In this document: in pieces, positions 26,901-33,889 of the stretch
Layout of the letters: each line of letters begins with the position of its first letter
Numbering within the stretch: position 1 is the stretch's first letter
Assembly (NCBI RefSeq): GCF_005844425.1
Contig: NZ_SPHL01000004.1
Coordinates: 1 to 64,000, forward strand
From: Anaerofustis stercorihominis
GTDB lineage: Bacteria > Bacillota > Clostridia > Eubacteriales > Anaerofustaceae
Reading direction: 5' to 3'
Length of the DNA stretch: 64,000 nucleotides
Made by a program: the position numbers and the translations under genes
Notes under the pieces: model-generated
Told to the model about the DNA's origin: nothing
Database searches by the model: none
The model's input: only the letters and a program-made list of their open reading frames with translations

Positions 26901-28684
26901 CCAGCCGCTTCGGGGAGACGGTGACCGCTTTGGAGCTTGCCCCAGAAGGAACCGGCTACCGGGCGCGGACCCGTTTCTCCAAGTTTTTCAATTTGCCGGA
27001 ACTGATGAACCTGTTCAAAGAGATCGCGGATATAAAGACCGCCGACCAGCTCCATCTTCCCACCCCGGAGGTGGAATACCACAATATCGTGGCCCAGCCC
27101 ACCGAACACCAGAAAGAGATGGTGAAGGCCCTCTCCGAGCGGGCGGCCAAGGTACACGGCGGGAGCATTGACCCCAGGGAGGACAATATGCTCAAGATTA
27201 CCAGCGATGGCCGCAAGCTGGGGCTGGACCAGCGGATCATCAATCCGCTGCTGCCGGATGAGCCGGGAACCAAAGTCAATCAATGCGTGGACAATATCAT
27301 GCAGATCTGGCGGGACGGGCAGGCGGATAAGCTGACCCAGCTCGTATTCTGCGATATTTCCACACCCCAGGCAAGCTCCGCCAGAAAGGTGGCGAAGGCG
27401 CTGGACAATCCGACCCTGCACGCCCTGGAAGATGCGGTGCCGCTGCCGGAGCCGGAACCGGCCTTTACGGTGTATGAGGACATCCGGCAGAAGCTCATCG
27501 CCCAGGGGATGCCCGCCGAACAGATCGCGTTTATCCATGAGGCCAATACTGAAGTGCGGAAAAAGGATCTGTTCTCTAAAGTCCGTACCGGCCAGGTGCG
27601 CGTTTTGCTCGGCAGTACCCAAAAGATGGGGGCCGGGACCAATGTGCAGGATCGCCTTGTGGCGCTGCATGACCTGGACTGCCCCTGGCGGCCCGGCGAC
27701 CTGGCCCAGCGGAAAGGCCGCATTGAGCGCCAGGGCAACCAGAATGAAAAGGTCCATGTATTCCGCTATGTGACCGAGGGGACCTTTGATGCCTACCTCT
27801 GGCAGACGGTGGAGAACAAGCAGAAATTCATCAGCCAGATCATGTCCTCAAAATCGCCGGTGCGAAGCTGTGATGATGTGGATGAAACGGCGCTCTCCTT
27901 TGCCGAGATTAAGGCCCTTTGCGCCGGGGACCCCCGCATCAAAGAGCGCATGGACCTGGATGTGGATGTGTCCCGTCTGAAGCTGATGAAGGCCGACCAC
28001 CAGAGCAAGCAGTACCAGATGGAGGATAATCTTCTGAAATACTTCCCGGAGCAGATCGAAAAGCACAAAGGCTTCATTAAGGGGCTTGAGGCGGATATGG
28101 AAATACTGGCCGCCCATCCCCACCCGGAGGACAGCTTTGCCGGGATGGAGGTGCGGGGCGATACCCTTACCGACAAGGAGAATGCCGGTGCCGCCCTTTT
28201 AGACGCCTGTAAGGAAGTGAAAAACGCCGAGCCGGTCCAGGTGGGAAGTTACCGGGGCTTTGTCATGTCGGTGTCCTTTGATGCCTTCCGCCAGGAATAC
28301 ACCCTGCAACTGAAAGGCCAGATGACCCATCAGGCCACTCTTGGCGTAGACCCGCGCGGCAACCTGACTCGCATTGACAATGCCCTGGCGCAGATGCCCC
28401 AGCGGTTGGAAAGCGTGAAAGCCCAGCTTGATAACCTCTACCAGCAGCAGGCCGCCGCAAAGGAAGAAGTCGGCAGGCCCTTCCCCTATGAGGATGAACT
28501 GCGGGAGAAATCGGCCCGGCTTACAGAGCTGGACACGCTGCTCAATATCGACAGCAAGGCCCCCGGCCCCCAGGAAACCATCGTTGCCAAAAGTACACGC
28601 CCCTCCGTCCTGGAGGGGCTTCGCCGTCCCATGCCGCCGAGAGCGGCAGACAAAAAATCCAAAAACCATGAGGAGGTGCGATAA
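20891..28684 (+). CDS. Giant N6-adenine methylase / SNF2-type helicase fusion
   Basis: About 2,597 residues. ATG 20891 overlaps the preceding stop; a longer frame from 20834 would run through that gene. Order of parts: an N-terminal LtrC-like region (1-250); a low-complexity linker (about 255-375) overlapped by tnpV in another frame; acidic beta-rich repeats (400-950); a methylase with SAM motif LEPSCGVGNFFG (about 1055) and catalytic NVPF in IGNVPFGNYRV (about 1122). The helicase has Walker A HEVGAGKTFEMV (about 1757), DEAH box VDEAHNYKN (about 1917), ATGTPVSNS, and motif VI QRKGRIERQGN (about 2275). Such proteins are a hallmark of Tn1549-type ICEs. They probably modify or remodel element DNA; a role against restriction is inferred. 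Confidence 0.88.
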   Translation: MMSNLEFYSAMASYTATHLTDSWQRWTAFLTTASRLYKYPFHEQLMIFAQRPDATACAEYDLWNDTMRRYVRRGSKGIALVDNSREKPRLRYVFDISDTGLRKNSRHPFLWELRPEHEAAVAQALAERFGAPPENNLAEQLESIAAQLVSEYWVEHKRDILDIVDGSFLEGYDEFNIGVQFRNAATVSITYSLLSRCGLEPEGYFDHEDFLSIFDFNTPEAVAALGTAVSQSNQQVLRQIGITIQNYERAKFAERSVTHGEQPDLHQERRLSDPRPEAGGNEAPGPVREDAPGLSEGASAGPVQRHDGEREIVPALERDRADHEPAAGADDAGADAGGGRDGGTESPRSDDLGGADEQLQSPGGGNPSDGTYIQLTLFPSEQEQIRRIDEGPGVFASGPSAVPEPEPAPPTPAVPRRALTQADIDAAIQEWNGNIESKHAVVRYMKDHAREKDTATWLRQEYGDALPAFPVTADGAAGDVPWPKVQRRIAQLIKEDRFYTQEEQDRFDNIDPIAIREALAERGIVNGQVADPEKLDNDLFIQQVMQDVEAVAAEEHAEPEPEPPAPDLSGQPVTREGDTITIGNGEPTHEIDITVSDEEYEAIQQAIPEKKVYDPSAPVYHVGDMVYLDNQEYQITELREDTVQLLPAGMAYPIFRAESRERFEQLLKNDLRNGPITEFLSADPEKTDQDLREVLTSGLFTWQDKEYISRWLRDGEGNTKIAQRLSELYSGRVETMDFVTGDIADYRTFTTSVEVEILDHEERKLATLAYRWDELAPLLRGMYVKELDGFFQDPEGFADRHTSPLEGTPSYQVGDQVTLPAPDHPITGTIDAIEDTTVRIYTGPYAWSYDVISREQFETWLRQDERNAGLFTQEEKEPPAPEITSEPVTVYPGDKNGLPYDVVVERLHIDEPEPTPPEPAFSAEQADHQENTDQPRRTGQNFHITDDHLGEGGPRLKYQANITAIRLLKELETAGQQASPEQQEVLSRYVGWGGVPEAFDPAKTAWAKEYAELKELLTPEEYEAARASTLNAHYTSPMVIRAIYEAVEQMGFHSGNILEPSCGVGNFFGMLPESMSESKLYGVELDSITGRIARQLYPNARIEVNGFEKTQYPDGVFDLAIGNVPFGNYRVSDRPYDRHNLLIHDYFFAKTIDKVRAGGIIAFITSNGISGGTMDKKDAHAREYMARRCDLLGAVRLPNTTFRANAGTDIAMDIVFLQKREVPRMQGEPLPEWVETDLLRTNTYTDKDGRERHDHVTMNRYFRTHPEMVLGDLDIVTGPFGPQLVCNPREGADLEQQLREAMQHIQGRYTEAALPELGEGEDIDTSLPADPDVKNYSYTVVDGAVYYRENSRMVRPDLNATAEARIKGLVELRDCVQRLIDLEMNAAMPDAAIREQMAELNRLYDTFSAKYGLINDRANRLAFSDDSSYYLLCALEVLDEDGRLERKADMFTKRTIKPHEAVASVDTAAEALAVSISEKACVDMGYMASLTGRTGNELAEELRGVIFQVPGITEPDGTPHYVTADEYLSGNVRQKLRQAQRAAERDPAFSINVEALTAAQPKDLDASEIEVRLGATWIDKEYIQQFMYETFKTPPYLRDVIEVKYVPYTAEWQVTGKNSVGYNNVAAYTTYGTNRANAYKILEDSLNLRDVRIYDTVEDADGKERRVLNAKETTLAAQKQQAIREAFKDWIWKDPERRQALVRQYNEEMNSTRPREYDGSHIVFGGMNPSITLREHQKNAIAHVLYGGNTLLAHEVGAGKTFEMVAAAMEAKRLGLCQKSLFVVPNHLTEQWASEFLRLYPSANILVTTKKDFEKHNRKKFCARIATGDYDAIIIGHSQFEKIPISKERQERLLQEQIWEITEGISEVESSGGERFTVKQLERTKKSLEARLEKLQAEGRKDDVVTFEQLGVDRLFVDEAHNYKNLFLYTKMRNVAGLSTTDAQKSSDMFAKCRYMDEITGSRGVIFATGTPVSNSMTELYTMQRYLQYDRLQELGMAHFDCWASRFGETVTALELAPEGTGYRARTRFSKFFNLPELMNLFKEIADIKTADQLHLPTPEVEYHNIVAQPTEHQKEMVKALSERAAKVHGGSIDPREDNMLKITSDGRKLGLDQRIINPLLPDEPGTKVNQCVDNIMQIWRDGQADKLTQLVFCDISTPQASSARKVAKALDNPTLHALEDAVPLPEPEPAFTVYEDIRQKLIAQGMPAEQIAFIHEANTEVRKKDLFSKVRTGQVRVLLGSTQKMGAGTNVQDRLVALHDLDCPWRPGDLAQRKGRIERQGNQNEKVHVFRYVTEGTFDAYLWQTVENKQKFISQIMSSKSPVRSCDDVDETALSFAEIKALCAGDPRIKERMDLDVDVSRLKLMKADHQSKQYQMEDNLLKYFPEQIEKHKGFIKGLEADMEILAAHPHPEDSFAGMEVRGDTLTDKENAGAALLDACKEVKNAEPVQVGSYRGFVMSVSFDAFRQEYTLQLKGQMTHQATLGVDPRGNLTRIDNALAQMPQRLESVKAQLDNLYQQQAAAKEEVGRPFPYEDELREKSARLTELDTLLNIDSKAPGPQETIVAKSTRPSVLEGLRRPMPPRAADKKSKNHEEVR
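21666..22016 (+). CDS. tnpV: TnpV family protein, encoded inside the helicase gene in another frame
   Basis: A 116-residue protein starting MENNLTYTKNGDYLIPDL at ATG 21666, with GGAAAGGAGCG about 8 nt upstream. Conserved parts are KPLGRYGRMRRDYLKEHRP, SGKLYPHLNEIEQ and the end ARDPMTWVGLMNNCKAQAEEIL. This matches the TnpV family named after Tn4451, where it was compared with excisionase-type proteins. The gene lies wholly inside the methylase-helicase gene, in the +1-shifted frame. There the helicase frame encodes only a Gly/Glu/Arg/Ala-rich linker, a sign that tnpV is the constrained frame. The function is uncertain. Confidence 0.8.
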   Translation: MENNLTYTKNGDYLIPDLKLEETKPLGRYGRMRRDYLKEHRPVLFNAMMVSGKLYPHLNEIEQTMNRRLEQMMPELMQAAGVTEELKARDPMTWVGLMNNCKAQAEEILLTELIYS

Positions 28685-28686
28685 CT

Positions 28687-29496
28687 ATGACACAGGAAGA
28701 AATGCTGACAGCCCTTTATGAAAAGATGGCTGCTGAACAGGACAAGTACCGCGACTGGCTGAAAAACCAGCCTGCGGCGGAGGTCTTAAACCATGCCTAC
28801 GAGTACACGGTCCGGGAGGACATCGTGATGTGCATGGAGGAATTGGAGCTGACCGAAGCCCAAGCAAAGGCGCTTCTGGCTTCGCCCGCGCCGCTGGCCG
28901 ATGTTTACAAGGACTTTGAGAAGCTGGAAACCAGCTACATGGATGTGATACGGGACACCATCGAAACCAGGGCAAACGAGCTGTATCAGGCCCAGGAAAC
29001 ACTGAAAAATACGCCCCTCTATCCCCATTCGGCGGCGTATGCGTCCGAGCATGGGGAGATGGCACAATACAACGCCTCGTTTCAGGCAAGCCATGCCTGC
29101 AAGGAGGCCATCGAACAGGCAATCGGCCGCCATTACAGCAATAACCGGCTGGATGCCGAAGCCGCTGTGAACGATGTATTAGAACAGTTCGGGGCGGACC
29201 GGGTACAGTATGTGCTGGCCAACACGGTCCGGCATAAGGAATGGGATGGGCGCATCTCCCGCGACAATAAGGCATGGGCCAGCACGATGCCCCTGCCGGA
29301 GGGCAGCCCCCAGGACCGGCACAGCGAGTATCTGGTGGTGGACCGCTGCAATCCCGGTCTGACCGACCTGTTTCTGAAGCAGGTGCGGCAGCTTGCCGGA
29401 GAACGAGAAAAACCCTCTGTCCGGGAGAAACTGCAAAAGGCTCCGGCGGCTCCCCGGCGCTCTGCCCCAGCCAGGAAGAAAGAGGCGGAGCGTTGA
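28687..29496 (+). CDS. DUF3848/DUF3849 fusion protein
   Basis: A 269-residue cytoplasmic protein starting MTQEEMLTALYEKMAAEQDKY two bases after the helicase stop. Residues about 5-95 follow the DUF3848 pattern (LNHAYEYTVREDIVMCME, ADVYKDFEKLETSYMDVIRD). Residues about 115-235 follow DUF3849 (LYPHSAAYASEHGEMAQYNAS, FGADRVQYVLANTVRHKEWDGR, SRDNKAWA). Both are ICE-associated domains of unknown function. The C-terminal tail is basic. The position between helicase and MobC suggests a role in DNA processing or relaxosome control. Confidence 0.8.
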   Translation: MTQEEMLTALYEKMAAEQDKYRDWLKNQPAAEVLNHAYEYTVREDIVMCMEELELTEAQAKALLASPAPLADVYKDFEKLETSYMDVIRDTIETRANELYQAQETLKNTPLYPHSAAYASEHGEMAQYNASFQASHACKEAIEQAIGRHYSNNRLDAEAAVNDVLEQFGADRVQYVLANTVRHKEWDGRISRDNKAWASTMPLPEGSPQDRHSEYLVVDRCNPGLTDLFLKQVRQLAGEREKPSVREKLQKAPAAPRRSAPARKKEAER

Positions 29497-29497
29497 T

Positions 29498-29836
29498 ATG
29501 GCGAACCGGGAACGGGAAATCCAACTGAAATTCCGCGTCACTCCAGAGGAAAGGGAGCTGATCGAGGCAAAGATGGCCCAGCTCGGCACACAGAACATGG
29601 CGGCCTATCTGCGGAAGATGGCCCTGGATGGGTATGTGGTCCGTCTGGAACTGCCGGAGCTTCGGGAGATGGTATCCCTGCTGCGCCGGAGCAGCAACAA
29701 CTTAAACCAGCTCACCCGGCGCGTCCATGAGACAGGACGCATCTATGATGCCGACCTGGAAGATCTACGGCAGGGACAGGAAAAGCTGTGGGAGGCGGCG
29801 GAACATATCCTCTCGGCATTGGCGGCCCTGAAATAA
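29498..29836 (+). CDS. mobC: MobC-type relaxosome accessory protein
   Basis: A 112-residue protein starting MANREREIQLKFRVTPEERELIE (ATG 29498, two bases after the previous stop, behind GGCGGAGCG). The N-terminus has a ribbon-helix-helix-like element, and the C-terminal half carries the MobC motif LLRRSSNNLNQLTRRVHETGRIY. MobC proteins bind near oriT and help the relaxase to nick. The partner relaxase is at 37556, separated from mobC by cargo 1. In related elements the two lie close together, so the cargo appears to have been inserted between them. Confidence 0.88.
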   Translation: MANREREIQLKFRVTPEERELIEAKMAQLGTQNMAAYLRKMALDGYVVRLELPELREMVSLLRRSSNNLNQLTRRVHETGRIYDADLEDLRQGQEKLWEAAEHILSALAALK

Positions 29837-29842
29837 GGGTGC

Positions 29843-29886
29843 GGGCGGCGGCCAGAACTTTGGCTTGCCGCCCCTCTTTCTTTTTT
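29843..29886 (+). terminator. Terminator after mobC
   Basis: Arms GGGCGGC (29843-29849) and GCCGCCC (29867-29873) followed by a T-rich tail (CTCTTTCTTTTTT). It probably ends the long DNA-processing operon. Confidence 0.65.
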
Positions 29887-29973
29887 GGCCGCATCCTTGC
29901 AAAAAGAAGCTGGGGCCGCTATGCTGAAATCAGAAACGAAAACAGCGCACGAGGTAAAGGAGCTGATTGCGAT

Positions 29974-30279
29974 ATGCTGACACATGAAAAAGTGCTGAAG
30001 GTGTTCGGCCCGTATCTGGATGCTGACCCTGACTATGAGGTGGTAAAGACCAGCCGGGGCTATACGCTGCTGGCCTGGAACAACCGCCGGGAGGAATGGT
30101 TCAGCGCCGAGTTCTGCAAGACCCCGGAGGACCTGCGGGATGCCCTGTTAGATGCCTATGTGAATTACCTGGAATATGTTGTCACCGATGAGGACCGGGA
30201 CCCCACCGAGCAGGAAATGCGGGAAATCCAAAAGAAGCGGCAGGCGATGTATGAGGAATGTATGAAGGAGGGACTGTGA
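29974..30279 (+). CDS. Small conserved ICE protein, unknown function
   Basis: A 101-residue acidic protein starting MLTHEKVLKVFGPYLDADPDYEVV. The ATG at 29974 is chosen because GGTAAAGGAGC stands upstream; an open frame reaches back to 29788 but overlaps mobC and the terminator and looks non-coding. The protein has a beta-rich centre (SRGYTLLAWNNRREEWFSAEF) and a helical C-terminus. No family function is known to me. Its stop codon overlaps the next start (TGATG). Confidence 0.7.
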   Translation: MLTHEKVLKVFGPYLDADPDYEVVKTSRGYTLLAWNNRREEWFSAEFCKTPEDLRDALLDAYVNYLEYVVTDEDRDPTEQEMREIQKKRQAMYEECMKEGL

Positions 30280-30569
30280 TGAGACTGATTTTGAAGATTT
30301 TGGCCGCGCCCCTGGTGGTCGCCCTGACCCTGTTCGTCTGGATTTGTACCATCCTTTTGTACTGCACCGGCATGGTCCTTGGGCTGGCCGCTTTGGTAGT
30401 CGCCCTTTTAGGGGTGGCTGTGCTTGTAACCTACTCCCTGCAAAATGGCATCATCCTGCTGGTGATTGCCTTTCTTATCAGCCCGATGGGACTGCCGACT
30501 GCGGCGGCTTGGTTGCTGGGAAAGGTCCAGGGATTGCGGTATGCAATTCAGGACCGCATTTACAGGTGA
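30279..30569 (+). CDS. CD1845 family membrane protein
   Basis: A 96-residue, almost entirely hydrophobic protein starting MRLILKILAAPLVVALTLF. It has two to three membrane helices (about residues 7-30, 33-52 and 58-72) and a short basic C-terminus (YAIQDRIYR). It matches the CD1845 family, small membrane proteins that accompany Tn1549-type transfer regions. The function is unknown. It is coupled to the preceding gene by a one-base overlap of stop and start. Confidence 0.78.
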   Translation: MRLILKILAAPLVVALTLFVWICTILLYCTGMVLGLAALVVALLGVAVLVTYSLQNGIILLVIAFLISPMGLPTAAAWLLGKVQGLRYAIQDRIYR

Positions 30570-30619
30570 ACGCGCCGCCCGGATATGGTATAATCGGAAC
30601 ATGGAAAGGCGGTGGCGTC

Positions 30620-30823
30620 ATGGGGGCCAGCAACAAGGTCTGCCCGGTCTGCGGCAGGAAAATGAAACAGCAGTTCATCGGCTTGCAGCACTGTAAATGC
30701 GGCATGAGCTGGAAAAAGGACATCGGATTTTTTGAGCGCACCAGCGACATGGTGTTTGCTCTGGAACGGCGGACTGTGGGGAAAAAGGTAAAACAGGTTC
30801 CCGTGATCCGGCGCAAAGACTGA
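30620..30823 (+). CDS. Small zinc-ribbon protein
   Basis: A 67-residue protein starting MGASNKVCPVCGRKMKQQF, ATG 30620 behind GGAAAGGCGGT. Two cysteine pairs, CPVCG and CKCG (with H before it), form a likely zinc ribbon; the C-terminus is basic (GKKVKQVPVIRRKD). A DNA- or RNA-binding accessory role is possible. It is the last ICE backbone gene before cargo 1 and is directly followed by a palindromic hairpin. Confidence 0.65.
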   Translation: MGASNKVCPVCGRKMKQQFIGLQHCKCGMSWKKDIGFFERTSDMVFALERRTVGKKVKQVPVIRRKD

Positions 30824-30824
30824 A

Positions 30825-30866
30825 CAGAATACCATCAACAAAGGCGGCCTGCAGATGCAGGCCGCC
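30825..30866. repeat. Palindrome-bearing repeat at left edge of cargo 1
   Basis: The sequence cagaat...atcaaca followed by the palindrome GGCGGCCTGC-AGAT-GCAGGCCGCC recurs at 37485-37531. The palindrome has perfect 10-bp arms. The two copies enclose cargo 1. Between the converging zinc-ribbon and kinase genes it can also act as a bidirectional terminator. Confidence 0.7.
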
Positions 30867-30875
30867 TTGATTATA

Positions 30876-32276
30876 TCACTTTGAATGAATAGAGACATTA
30901 TTTTTTCCACTTTTTAGAAGCGGAGAGAAAGACAGTGTTACCTCATAACCTTGCATTGGCGCACTATCTATTTTCATAGAACCATCATGCGCCTCAACAA
31001 TTTGACGCACAAGCAAAAGCCCCAGTCCATGCCGCAAATCAAGTCGTTCATCGGTGCTTTCCATATAGTGGGGTTTTTCCTCTAATTCTTGTAACTTTTC
31101 AGGGGTAAGCCCTACTCCATTATCAGCAACAGATAGAGTAAGCGTTTCTTCGGTGTATTTAAGGGAAAGCAGGATTTTGCAACCTTGCGGATTATGCTTG
31201 ATGCTGTTCTGAACAAGGTTGTTGATTGCCCGTGAAATCAAGCGTGCATCACATTCCAACATGGCATTTTCTGCTTCTGGTGCAATATCAATTTCAATCG
31301 TATAGGCATCAGAAATCCCGGAGTTGAGCAATTCGGCTACATAGGAACGAATGAGTTTGGACAGGCGTATCTGCTCCTTGTGAAGTGGCTGCATTTCGTA
31401 TTCCAGTTGGGATACTAAATTCAAATCCTGCACAAGTTCTTTGATTTTGACGCTTTGCTTTCGCACGATTTCGGCCTGTTCTCTAACCTTATCAGTGGTT
31501 GCTTCATTTGCGGCTATCCGACCAGCATATCCCATAATCATAGAAAGCGGTGTACGGATGTCATGGGAGACGCCGCTGATCCAGTTGGCGCGGGCTTCGT
31601 TCTGCCTGCTTATTATCTGAGAGGCTTTATTTACACTGGCTGCAATTTCGGATAGCTCTCCGTCAATATGGAGCGAAGCGGGTTTGCCATCTGCCAATGT
31701 TTCAATGGCTTCTACAATCGGCTCTGTATTCTGGATGATCCTGCGTTTTGAAAAGTAATAGGCCAAAAACAGGCACAGCGCATCCATGCCTAACATTCCC
31801 ATCACATAGAAAGGGATTTTTTGAATTGCCTCAATGGAATAGTAGTTGCTGGTGATCTTCATGTAGCTATCCTTTGGATACCCCAAAACCAACAAGCCCT
31901 CGTCCGTATTCCAGACAAAAACAGGATAATCTTCCAGATAACCTTTTGAAAACAAAGCTACATCCTGAATGTTGTAATTTCGCGGCACTTCTTCTGGCAC
32001 ATCGAGGGTCCAAAAGCACTTTCCATTTGGTGTCAAATACATAGCCCAGATATTGTACTGACGCAATTTCTGTACCGCATCATCCGTCAGGCCCTCTGTG
32101 GTTGCCGCAGCGGAGGCCATCTCAAGCATAGCGCGTGGGGACGCTTCTCCGTAATCCTCTGAAACTGTGTGATAGAAGGTCGCTCCAAACAGAATAATAT
32201 TGATAAGCACCAGTATCAGGAGAAACGCAGCGAAAGACGCCAAATGTTTTGAAATATATGTTCCAAAAGATTTCAT
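30876..32276 (-). CDS. Sensor histidine kinase
   Basis: A 466-residue membrane histidine kinase. Two membrane helices (about residues 13-33 and 165-185) enclose an extracellular sensor domain of about 130 residues. A HAMP-like region follows, then the H-box SHDIRTPLSMIMGYAGR (phospho-His about 237) and the catalytic domain with N-box LISRAINNLVQNSIKHN, G1 VADNGVGL and G2 HGLGLLLVRQI. The gene follows the response regulator by 4 nt on the minus strand. The pair is divergent from a LanFEG-type exporter, which is the usual arrangement of CprK/SpaK/NisK-like kinases sensing antimicrobial peptides. The peptide sensed is unknown. Confidence 0.88.
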   Translation of the reverse strand: MKSFGTYISKHLASFAAFLLILVLINIILFGATFYHTVSEDYGEASPRAMLEMASAAATTEGLTDDAVQKLRQYNIWAMYLTPNGKCFWTLDVPEEVPRNYNIQDVALFSKGYLEDYPVFVWNTDEGLLVLGYPKDSYMKITSNYYSIEAIQKIPFYVMGMLGMDALCLFLAYYFSKRRIIQNTEPIVEAIETLADGKPASLHIDGELSEIAASVNKASQIISRQNEARANWISGVSHDIRTPLSMIMGYAGRIAANEATTDKVREQAEIVRKQSVKIKELVQDLNLVSQLEYEMQPLHKEQIRLSKLIRSYVAELLNSGISDAYTIEIDIAPEAENAMLECDARLISRAINNLVQNSIKHNPQGCKILLSLKYTEETLTLSVADNGVGLTPEKLQELEEKPHYMESTDERLDLRHGLGLLLVRQIVEAHDGSMKIDSAPMQGYEVTLSFSPLLKSGKNNVSIHSK

Positions 32277-32280
32277 GGCG

Positions 32281-32982
32281 TCACTTCCTTGTAATCAGTT
32301 TATAGCCCAGCCCCTTGATCGTAATCAAAGAAACCGGCTTTGATGGATCGGCTTCAATTTTTTCCCGAATACGCCGCACATGGGCATTCAGGCTGTTTTC
32401 ATAGCCGAAAGGGTTGTCACCCCATAACGCTTCACAAAGAGCGTCAAGCGTGACGATCTTTCCCTCATTGCGGGCCAGCGTTTCCAGCAGGGTATGCTCT
32501 TTTGCGGTCAGGGAGATAACCTCGCCCCCTTTGTTGACCTCTGCCCGACTAAAATCAATCGTACATCCATCCAGGATAACCAGCGGGCTGTCCTCTTTAT
32601 AAGTGCGGCGCAAGACCGCATAGACACGCAGCAATAGTTCCTGCGGCATAAACGGTTTTGAAATGTAATCATCCGCACCAAGGCCAAGACCGGCCAGCTT
32701 GTCTGCGGCTTCGTCTTTTGCTGTTAAAAAGATTACCGGCACATCTGTAAATGTACGGAGCTGCTCCATCAGGGAAAAACCGTCTCCATCTGGCAGCATT
32801 ACATCCAATATCATCAAATCAGGTTTTTCCTGTTTTGCCACCATGACGGCTTCTTTCACGGATGCGGCAGCAAGGACGGCTTCAAAACCGGCATCCTTCA
32901 AAATATCTGATACCATTTTCAGCAAATCCGGCTCATCATCTACAAGCAAGAGCTTTTTTCGATGCAGAAAAGAGTTATCCAT
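32281..32982 (-). CDS. OmpR-family response regulator
   Basis: A 233-residue regulator: receiver domain (acidic pair VDDEP, phospho-acceptor Asp60 in LMILDVMLPDGDG, Lys in DYISKPF) and a C-terminal winged helix (LNAHVRRIREKIEADPSKP...TIKGLGYKL). It starts behind GGAGGTGAAGCT. A -10-like TATAAT on the minus strand lies at about 33001-33006. In the gap to the divergent exporter there is an 11-bp tandem repeat (33042-33062), the spacing typical for OmpR-family operators, so it probably controls the exporter operon and perhaps its own gene. Confidence 0.9.
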   Translation of the reverse strand: MDNSFLHRKKLLLVDDEPDLLKMVSDILKDAGFEAVLAAASVKEAVMVAKQEKPDLMILDVMLPDGDGFSLMEQLRTFTDVPVIFLTAKDEAADKLAGLGLGADDYISKPFMPQELLLRVYAVLRRTYKEDSPLVILDGCTIDFSRAEVNKGGEVISLTAKEHTLLETLARNEGKIVTLDALCEALWGDNPFGYENSLNAHVRRIREKIEADPSKPVSLITIKGLGYKLITRK

Positions 32983-33041
32983 AGCTTCACCTCCTGAAAT
33001 TATTATAGCACAGGATGACTAGCCTGCGGTGGGTATCCCGA

Positions 33042-33062
33042 AAAAGTAAGGTAAAAGTAAGG
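33042..33062 (+). promoter_or_regulatory. Tandem operator for the response regulator
   Basis: The 10-mer AAAAGTAAGG is repeated at 33042-33051 and 33053-33062, one helical turn apart, in the divergent gap between regulator and exporter genes. This spacing is typical for OmpR-family dimers. Confidence 0.65.
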
Positions 33063-33124
33063 ACGCGAGAATGTAGAAGTCAGGTTAATGTTTTATGATG
33101 GAGTCAATGAAAGGAGATGTTCTT

Positions 33125-33889
33125 ATGGATTACATTATCACTACGGAACAGTTGACGAAGAAATATAAGAACTTCACTTCTGTCAACCATGTTTCGCTTC
33201 ATATCCGCAAAGGCAGTATTTATGGTTTTCTCGGCCCGAACGGAGCAGGCAAATCCACCACTATGAAAATGCTGCTGGGCCTGACAGCTCCCACAAAAGG
33301 CAGTTTTACCATTGATGGAAAGCAATTCCCGGCTGACCGGATTGCGATTTTGAAGGAGGTCGGCTCGTTTATTGAGTCCCCTTCGTTTTATGCGAACCTG
33401 ACTGGCCGGGAAAATCTCGATATTATCCGTAGGATTTTGGGACTGCCGAAAAGTGCTGTGGAGGACGCACTGGACCTTGTGGGCTTGACGGAATTTGGTG
33501 ACAGGCTGGCAAAGAAATATTCGCTGGGAATGAAACAGCGTCTCGGCCTCGCCGGTGCGCTGCTGGGCAGGCCCCCTATCCTTATTTTGGATGAGCCGAC
33601 AAACGGACTTGACCCTTCCGGCATCCATGAGATCCGCAACCTGGTGAAATCTCTGCCGGATCTGTACGACTGCACAATCCTGATCTCGTCCCATATGCTG
33701 TCCGAGATTGAGCTGATAGCGGATGACATTGGCATTCTCAATCATGGCCGGCTTTTGTTTGAAGGAAGTCTGGATGAGCTTCGCCAAAGTGCTTTACGGG
33801 CTGGTTTTGCGGCGGACAATCTGGAGGATATGTTCCTCTCGATGGTGGAGAAAGATAACGCGGCCAGAAAGCAGAGGGCACAGCTATGA
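33125..33889 (+). CDS. LanF/CprA-like ABC transporter ATPase
   Basis: A 254-residue ATPase of the BcrA/LanF family. ATG 33125 is chosen for the AAAGGAGATG before it; the longer start at 33095 lies in the promoter region. Walker A is GPNGAGKSTTMKM, the Q-loop region lies near SFIESPSFYANLTG, the signature is YSLGMKQRLGLA, Walker B is ILILDEPTNGLD and the H-loop is ISSHMLSE. The typical E-loop replaces the Q-loop (SFIESPSFY), a known mark of lantibiotic-immunity LanF proteins. With the two permeases behind it, it should export or expel lantibiotics or cationic peptides from the membrane. Confidence 0.88.
   Translation: MDYIITTEQLTKKYKNFTSVNHVSLHIRKGSIYGFLGPNGAGKSTTMKMLLGLTAPTKGSFTIDGKQFPADRIAILKEVGSFIESPSFYANLTGRENLDIIRRILGLPKSAVEDALDLVGLTEFGDRLAKKYSLGMKQRLGLAGALLGRPPILILDEPTNGLDPSGIHEIRNLVKSLPDLYDCTILISSHMLSEIELIADDIGILNHGRLLFEGSLDELRQSALRAGFAADNLEDMFLSMVEKDNAARKQRAQL

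Noticed and set aside
29788-29973. N-terminal extension of the gene at 29974
   Set aside because: It overlaps mobC and the terminator, its composition is low-complexity, and the internal ATG has a good ribosome binding site.
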